DNA from: CAYUZU01 sp964448675 | GTDB lineage: Bacteria > Planctomycetota > Phycisphaerae > UBA1845 > Fen-1342 | Direction of reading: 5' to 3' | Length of the DNA stretch: 64,000 nt | Assembly (NCBI GenBank): GCA_964448675.1 | Contig: CAYUZU010000003.1 | Coordinates: forward strand, 62,001 to 126,000 | Shown here: in pieces, positions 59,251-64,000 of the stretch | Numbering within the stretch: the first letter of the stretch is position 1 | How the letters are laid out: every line of letters begins with the position of its first letter | The notes under the pieces: model-generated | What the model was told of the DNA's origin: nothing | The model's input: only the letters and a program-made list of their open reading frames with translations | Database searches by the model: none | Made by a program: the position numbers and the translations under genes

Positions 59251-59967
59251 ATGCCCCGAGTCTCCTTCATCATCCCCGCCCACAACGAGGCGGCGTATCT
59301 CGGCGAGTCGCTGGCCGCGCTGCATCATGCCGCGCGCCCGCTTGGCGGCGACTATGAGGTCATCGTCGCCAACGACGCCTCGACCGACGCGACCGGCGAC
59401 ATCGCCCGGTCGTACGGGGCACGCGTGGTCGACGTGAACCGCCGGCAGATCAGTGCGGTGCGCAACGCCGGGGCGGCGGTCGCCAGCGGCGATACCTTCG
59501 TCTTCGTCGATGCGGATACGCTGCTGCCGGCGCGGACGCTGCGCGACGCGCTGCGTGCGCTGCGGCGCGGCTCTGTCGGCGGCGGGGCCATGGTGCGGTT
59601 TGACGATGACATCGGCTGGTGGACGCGCCTGTCGGCGAGGATGTTCACCGAGACCTGGCTGGGCATCCTGCGCTGGGCGGCCGGGTGCTTCGTCTTCGTG
59701 CGACGGCCGGCGTTCGAGGCCGTGGGCGGCTTCGACGAGCACTACTTCATCGGCGAGGAGATGGTCATCAGCCGGGCCCTGAAACGGCTGGGCCATTTCG
59801 CGATTGTGCGGTCGCCGGTGATCACCTCGGCCCGCAAGCTGCGTCGCTTCTCGCTGTGGGAAACAAACAAGACGGCGATTCGGCTGATCGCGCAGGGCCC
59901 CGCCGCCTGGCGCCGCCGCGATGGCTTGGGATTGTGGTACGAGGACATGGGACCGCACGGGACATGA
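59251..59967 (+). CDS. family 2 glycosyltransferase
   Basis: A 238-residue GT-A-fold transferase. VSFIIPAHNEAAYLGESL, EVIVANDASTDAT and the metal-binding FVFVDADTLLP (DXD-like) are typical of GT2. There is no membrane segment. Acceptor and sugar donor are unknown. Convergent with the EamA transporter gene. Confidence 0.9.
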   Translation: MPRVSFIIPAHNEAAYLGESLAALHHAARPLGGDYEVIVANDASTDATGDIARSYGARVVDVNRRQISAVRNAGAAVASGDTFVFVDADTLLPARTLRDALRALRRGSVGGGAMVRFDDDIGWWTRLSARMFTETWLGILRWAAGCFVFVRRPAFEAVGGFDEHYFIGEEMVISRALKRLGHFAIVRSPVITSARKLRRFSLWETNKTAIRLIAQGPAAWRRRDGLGLWYEDMGPHGT

Positions 59968-59982
59968 CGGGGGCCAGATTCC

Positions 59983-60004
59983 GCCGGGCCGAGCCCGGCC
60001 TACC
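59983..60004. repeat. perfect GC palindrome between convergent genes
   Basis: GCCGGGC-CGA-GCCCGGC with perfect seven-base arms, then CTACC. It lies in the 32-base gap between convergent genes and its end covers the stop codon of the EamA transporter gene. It could act as a bidirectional terminator without T-runs. Confidence 0.6.
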
Positions 60005-60959
60005 CCGGCGACAGGAACAGCAACGCCACGCCCGCGACGGCGACGACAGCCCCGACGATCGCCCGCGGGCTGATGCGCTCCTTGTACACGACCCGGGCCA
60101 GCGGCAGGATCAACACCGGCGGCAATGACGAGAGCGTCTGGGCGATGCCCAGCGGCACGCGGTCACACGCCTCCAGCGACATCCACACCCCCAGGAACGG
60201 CCCCACCACTGCCCCACCGGTCGCCAGCAGCAAGCCCGCGCGCAGCTGCCCCCATTGCGGCGGGTGCACGCCGGCGGCCGCGCGCCGCTGCTCGTAGCGC
60301 CAGCGTAGCCAGATAATCGGCACCATACCGAACGCGGCGAAAAACATGCGCGTCAGCGTGGCCGCCTGCGGCGTGAGGTGCTGCTCGGGCGGGAGCCAGC
60401 CGTGGCCGATGCCCTGCTTGCTGAGCAAGAAGCCGCCGGCCTGGCAAATCGCGGCGATGACGGCGAGCGTGAGGCCACGCGTCCGCTGGCGGCGGTCGAC
60501 CTTGAGGTCGCGCGCGGGGCGTTCGAGTACGACCCACGCGACGCCGCCGATGGTGCACAGCACGCCGACCCAGCCGATCACGTCGATCGTCTCGCCGAGC
60601 GCGAGCCAGCCGAAGAGGGCGGCGAAGAGCGGCGCGGTGGTCATGATGAGCATCGACAGCCGCGGGCCGATGCGCACGAAGGCGGTGAACAGGGCCTGGT
60701 CGCCGAGCGAGAGACCGACCCAGCCGGAAAGGGCGAGCAGGATAACCTGGCCGAGGACCGCATCGGGGATCCAGTGGCCGCTGAGCAGGCGGTGGGTGAC
60801 GCCGAGGAACACGATCGCGAGCGCGATGCGGACGGCATTGGTGGCGGTGGCACCGATACGCTGGCCGGCGGCGGTGAAGAACAGCGACGTCGCCGTCCAA
60901 AGCACGGAGACGGACAGCCCGGCGGCGTAGCCCACGTGGGTATCGGAGATCTCGATCAT
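60000..60959 (-). CDS. EamA/DMT-family transporter
   Basis: A 319-residue protein with ten hydrophobic segments in two EamA halves (about 8-145 and 165-318), the layout of drug/metabolite transporters. TAPLFAALFGWLALGETI and LPLARVVYKERISPRAIVGA are the half-ending signatures. The ATG at 60959 begins next to the first membrane segment; the upstream frame is spacer sequence. Substrate unknown. Confidence 0.9.
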   Translation of the reverse strand: MIEISDTHVGYAAGLSVSVLWTATSLFFTAAGQRIGATATNAVRIALAIVFLGVTHRLLSGHWIPDAVLGQVILLALSGWVGLSLGDQALFTAFVRIGPRLSMLIMTTAPLFAALFGWLALGETIDVIGWVGVLCTIGGVAWVVLERPARDLKVDRRQRTRGLTLAVIAAICQAGGFLLSKQGIGHGWLPPEQHLTPQAATLTRMFFAAFGMVPIIWLRWRYEQRRAAAGVHPPQWGQLRAGLLLATGGAVVGPFLGVWMSLEACDRVPLGIAQTLSSLPPVLILPLARVVYKERISPRAIVGAVVAVAGVALLFLSPG

Positions 60960-60991
60960 GGCGCGGGCATCATAACCGGGATCGTGAAGAG

Positions 60992-61015
60992 AGCGACGAA
61001 GCGACGGAGCGACGG
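60992..61015 (+). repeat. AGCGACGR octamer tandem repeat
   Basis: Three direct copies, AGCGACGA, AGCGACGG, AGCGACGG. Similar single motifs (AAGCGAC) appear in spacers near 29320, 51461 and 61050. Confidence 0.6.
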
Positions 61016-61127
61016 CGTTATTATCAATGATCCACTGCGAGGGCCGACAGAGAAGCGACAGAGAGGGAATTGGGAAATGCGGGATTGAGGATTGAGTTGT
61101 GGGAACGTCCAGTGGCACACATGAGAA

Positions 61128-61158
61128 GAGCGCGGATGCCCGCGAGGCACCCGCGCTC
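61128..61158 (-). terminator. terminator of the PEP-CTERM-like gene
   Basis: A thirteen-pair stem (GAGCGCGGGTGCC with GGCATCCGCGCTC on the reverse strand, one G-U) and a five-base loop, followed by TTCTC. It lies about 40 bases after the gene's stop codon. Confidence 0.65.
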
Positions 61159-61199
61159 GTTTCAATCCATTCAGGTTCGTCGACGTCTACGCGCGCCGT

Positions 61200-61889
61200 T
61201 TACGCCCGGTTGATCCGTCGTGCAAGCGCCAAACCAATCAGGCCCAACACGACAGCGCCCGGCACCGGGACGATGTTGAGCTGAAATGCCCGGTCACCGT
61301 GGTAGACACTGGTCGGCGTCCAATTGACGGTCGACTCCTGGCCCGGCGGCTGCTCGTCTTCACGCCGCCACCACGAGGTGCCTTCGTCATTCGCCGACAC
61401 CCAGTGCCAGTAGCCGTCCTCGGCCGGGTTGGTGGTGTCGTCAATGATCGACAGCAGATACGCGCCGACGCCGACCGGGATATTCAGACCGGTGAACGTA
61501 TACTGGTAGACCGTCAACTCGCCGAAGAGGGCCTCGCCCGTATCGACGCGCGTGCCGGCGCCGATGTTCTCCTCGTAGAAAAAGGCCTCCGCCGGATCGT
61601 CGGCAGCATCGAGATTGTGCAGCCGGAGCGTGAAGTCATCCTGGGCGGGCGGCGCGTTGGTATAGTCGCTGTAGTTGTAGTAGAGGCCCCAAACCGTCAG
61701 CGAGGTGATGCGGCCGTTGGACGAGACGGTGAACTCATCACCAGTGACCTGCCCGTAGCGCTGCTGGAAGTCGCTCAGCAGGCCATTGAGGCTGTCATAG
61801 TTCGGACCGCCCGGCCCGGTCATCCCAGCGATCGTCGCCGGGACGATGCAAACTGCGAGGGTGATCCCCAACCACGTTGAACGCTTCAT
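61200..61889 (-). CDS. secreted protein with PEP-CTERM-like C-terminal sorting tail
   Basis: A 229-residue exported protein with signal peptide to about residue 21, a beta-rich acidic body (many Asp, Tyr, Trp) and the tail IVPVPGAVVLGLIGLALA ending in RRINRA. The tail matches the gene at 20278 (PAPGAVVLG there), so both are probably processed by the same exosortase-like system. GGAGGAAAGAAGC before the ATG supports the start. The body has no recognised domain. Confidence 0.85.
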   Translation of the reverse strand: MKRSTWLGITLAVCIVPATIAGMTGPGGPNYDSLNGLLSDFQQRYGQVTGDEFTVSSNGRITSLTVWGLYYNYSDYTNAPPAQDDFTLRLHNLDAADDPAEAFFYEENIGAGTRVDTGEALFGELTVYQYTFTGLNIPVGVGAYLLSIIDDTTNPAEDGYWHWVSANDEGTSWWRREDEQPPGQESTVNWTPTSVYHGDRAFQLNIVPVPGAVVLGLIGLALARRINRA

Positions 61890-62159
61890 GCTTCTTTCCT
61901 CCGATCCGTTGCTACGCGCGCCGAACTCATCGTGCCGTGCGCCTTGTTGTCGCCGTCGGCGGCCCAGAGACGCCTCTCGCCTCCCAGGAACGGGCGCCGC
62001 CGTCAGGCAGTCTGCTCGCTTTCACCAGAACATGGGTCCCCCGCCAGAGACGGAGCTAAACCGCTCCCGATCGTAGAGAATCACCGCCGGCGAAACAATG
62101 CCGACCATCGGGCTAACATACCTGATTATCGGTTGTGTGGTCGCCGACGGCATGCGCCC

Positions 62160-62786
62160 TCACGGCGGCGTCCCGCCCTCCGGCTGCGTGGTCGGCGCCC
62201 GCTCCCAGCCATGGGCCTCGGTTGCGTCGGCGATGCGGCGGCCCTCGCTCTCGTTCGGCGCAGCGGTGAATTCGCCGGTCATCAGGTAACGGGTCGCGGG
62301 TCCCCAGTTGCCGAAGATCTGCTGGCCACGGCGCGCGACCTGAAGCCGGAAGCTGCCGCGCATCTGGTCGCCATCCTCGCGATAGAGCGCCACGATGCCG
62401 GTCATCGACACGAACCGCGCCTGGGCCGGGCCAAAGCGGGCGACGCCGCGGAGTTCGCGCTTGGTGACGCGGTACTCGCGTGCCCGCCCCGCCGGCGGCC
62501 CTTCGAGCACGAGCGAAAGCTGAAAAACGAGGTGCTCGGGCAGCCAGCCCCAGGGGCGATCGTGCTCCAGCGCGACCCACACCTGCCCCTCGTCGTCCTG
62601 CCACCAGTAGCAGTGCTCGATGGGCAGCCGGGTGACCTTGGGCGGCGGCGGATCGATGCTGTTGAAGTTGAGCGAGGCGAGCTGCACGTAGCCCGGGCTC
62701 TGGCAACCAGCGAGCGCGACGGCGCCCGCCAGCAACACCAGCCGCCACGGAGCGCGAAGCAGCAATGTGCGAGGCCGGGCACTCAC
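62160..62786 (-). CDS. putative lipoprotein of unknown function
   Basis: A 208-residue protein with an N-terminal lipoprotein signal (VALAGC, near residue 27). The mature part contains HCYWWQDDEGQVWVALEH and FGNWGPATRYLMTGEF, without a recognised family. A Thr/Gln/Pro/Gly-rich end is likely flexible. The GTG at 62786 overlaps the glyA stop (GTGA), so translation is coupled to glyA. Confidence 0.72.
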   Translation of the reverse strand: MSARPRTLLLRAPWRLVLLAGAVALAGCQSPGYVQLASLNFNSIDPPPPKVTRLPIEHCYWWQDDEGQVWVALEHDRPWGWLPEHLVFQLSLVLEGPPAGRAREYRVTKRELRGVARFGPAQARFVSMTGIVALYREDGDQMRGSFRLQVARRGQQIFGNWGPATRYLMTGEFTAAPNESEGRRIADATEAHGWERAPTTQPEGGTPP

Positions 62787-64000
62787 GCGTGCGGCAGCGG
62801 GAATTGCCCGCACAGATCGCGCACCTCCCCGCGAATCTTCTCGAATGCCGCCGCGTCTTCGCCGGCCGACAGCGTGCGGTGAATCAGGTCGGCGACGGTC
62901 TTCATCTCGGCTTCCTTCATGCCGCGCGTGGTCAGCGCCGGCGTGCCGAGCCGCAGGCCACTGGTCTGCGTGGGCTTGCGCTCGTCGAACGGGATCATGT
63001 TCTTGTTGGTGATGATGCCGGCGTTTTCGAGCCAGGCCTCGGCCTGCTTGCCGGTGAGGTCGGGATGGACGGCGCGCAGGTCGACGAGCATGAGGTGGTT
63101 GTCGGTGCCGCCCGACACGAGCCGATAGCCCTTGCCCATCAGTGATTCGGCCAAGGCGCGGGCGTTGTCGACGATCTGCTGCTGGTACTGCTTGAACTCG
63201 GGCCGCAGGGCTTCGCCGAAGGCCACCGCCTTGGCGGTGATGGTGTGCATCAGCGGGCCACCCTGCGTGCCGGGGAAGATCCAGCGATTGATGACTTTGA
63301 AGTCGTCCTCGTTGTTGACGAAGATCATGCCGCCACGCGGTCCGCGCAGCGTCTTATGCGTGGTGGTGGTCGTATAGTCGGCGACGTTGATGGACGTCGG
63401 GTGCAGGCCGGCGGCAACGAGGCCGGCGATGTGGGCGATGTCGGCCATCACGCGTGCGCCGCAGGCCTTGGCGACCTCGGCAAACCCGGCGAAGTCGATC
63501 GTGCGCGGATAGGCCGACGCGCCGCAGATGATGAGCTTGGGCTTGTGCTCCTGCGCGAGTTTGCGCACGGTGTCCATGCTGACCTGCTCGGTATCCTGCT
63601 CGACGCCGTAAGAGACGACATTGAACCACGCGCCGCTGAAGTTGACCTTGAGGCCGTGCGACAGGTGGCCGCCGTGCGCAAGGTCGAGCGACAGGATGGT
63701 GTCACCCGGTTGCAGTGCGGCGCAGAGCACGGCGACGTTGGCCTGGGCGCCGGAGTGCGGCTGCACATTGACGTACGACGCGCCGAAAAGCTTGTTGGCA
63801 CGGTCGCGCGCGAGATCCTCGACCGCGTCCATGTTCACGCAGCCGCCGTAGTAACGTTTGCCCGGGTACCCCTCGGCGTACTTGTTGGTGTAGACCGAGC
63901 CGTTCGCGGTGCGCACAGCGACCGAAACGTGGTTTTCGGACGCGATGAGCTCGAGAGTGTCTTGCTGGCGTTCCTCTTCGCGGCGGATCAGCTCGGCGAT
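62783..64000 (-). CDS. glyA: serine hydroxymethyltransferase (5' end beyond the window)
   Basis: PLP enzyme that interconverts serine and glycine while forming 5,10-methylenetetrahydrofolate. The PLP lysine is in TTTTHKTLRGPRGG; LIASEN, TNKYAEGYPGKRYYGG and SGAQANVAV are family signatures. The frame stays open to the end of the window, so the first part of the protein (about 10-15 residues) is missing. The visible 405 residues are nearly full length. It is followed on the same strand by an overlapping lipoprotein gene. Confidence 0.95.
   Translation of the reverse strand: MAELIRREEERQQDTLELIASENHVSVAVRTANGSVYTNKYAEGYPGKRYYGGCVNMDAVEDLARDRANKLFGASYVNVQPHSGAQANVAVLCAALQPGDTILSLDLAHGGHLSHGLKVNFSGAWFNVVSYGVEQDTEQVSMDTVRKLAQEHKPKLIICGASAYPRTIDFAGFAEVAKACGARVMADIAHIAGLVAAGLHPTSINVADYTTTTTHKTLRGPRGGMIFVNNEDDFKVINRWIFPGTQGGPLMHTITAKAVAFGEALRPEFKQYQQQIVDNARALAESLMGKGYRLVSGGTDNHLMLVDLRAVHPDLTGKQAEAWLENAGIITNKNMIPFDERKPTQTSGLRLGTPALTTRGMKEAEMKTVADLIHRTLSAGEDAAAFEKIRGEVRDLCGQFPLPHA

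Overview
The window is a gene-dense, GC-rich bacterial chromosome segment of about 50 protein genes and one tRNA. No rRNA, CRISPR array, transposase or phage gene is visible. Several traits together point to Planctomycetota, perhaps near Phycisphaerae: secreted proteins with Asp/Cys/Asn-Gly repeats plus a dockerin, a thrombospondin-3-repeat lipoprotein, two proteins with a PEP-CTERM-like tail (P-A/V-P-G-A-V-V-L-G), an ABC system of the Gld type with a DUF4340 protein, paired DUF3857/transglutaminase proteins, and corrinoid/UroD-family methyltransferase genes. This placement is inference from gene content; no phylogenetic marker was analysed.

Layout. 1-4300: two tandem HDOD signalling genes facing an HD-domain gene, hypoxanthine phosphoribosyltransferase and a PH-domain membrane protein. 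4300-10100: two DUF3857/transglutaminase-fold exported proteins (one with a complete Cys-His-Asp triad, one lacking the Cys), a nitroreductase and a lipoprotein amidase. 10100-16600: two GT-C-like membrane proteins around a flippase-like protein with a periplasmic insertion, then a MEMO-family protein. 16800-21000: tRNA-Gly, a yeast-type cytosine deaminase, a TSP3-repeat lipoprotein, another lipoprotein and a PEP-CTERM-like protein. 21400-28100: translation and central metabolism (fmt, rsmB, a D-2-hydroxyacid dehydrogenase, rlmN, a branched-chain aminotransferase, fabI). 28300-32430: etfB, etfA and an acyl-CoA dehydrogenase, a likely electron-transfer unit. 32600-35900: a tricorn-like protease. 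36000-42240: the Gld-like ABC operon with DUF4340. 42570-45560: argR-argG-argH behind an operator-like palindrome. 45600-49530: phenylalanine hydroxylase and a corrinoid set (stand-alone MetH-activation-like protein, corrinoid carrier, UroD-family methyltransferase). 49530-51450: an orphan ParA-like ATPase module. 51550-55830: a Yip1/MacA/MacB-like export operon. 56080-62790: a large NosD-like dockerin protein, a glycosyltransferase, an EamA transporter, a second PEP-CTERM-like protein and a lipoprotein. The window ends inside glyA.

The least expected structure lies between genes. Small palindromes of the form GGCGGG-N(3-6)-CCC..CCTACC recur in spacers. Before etfA, the acyl-CoA dehydrogenase gene and a glycosyltransferase gene they are followed by related CTGACA-type sequence running up to a start codon with no clear Shine-Dalgarno. 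Other spacers hold short GAAGCGAC- and GGGATTGAG-type repeats. The most system-like gene sets are the corrinoid cluster, whose UroD-family member lacks the usual cysteine metal ligands, and the orphan ParA module. Many very long antisense reading frames are GC-driven shadows and were left out.
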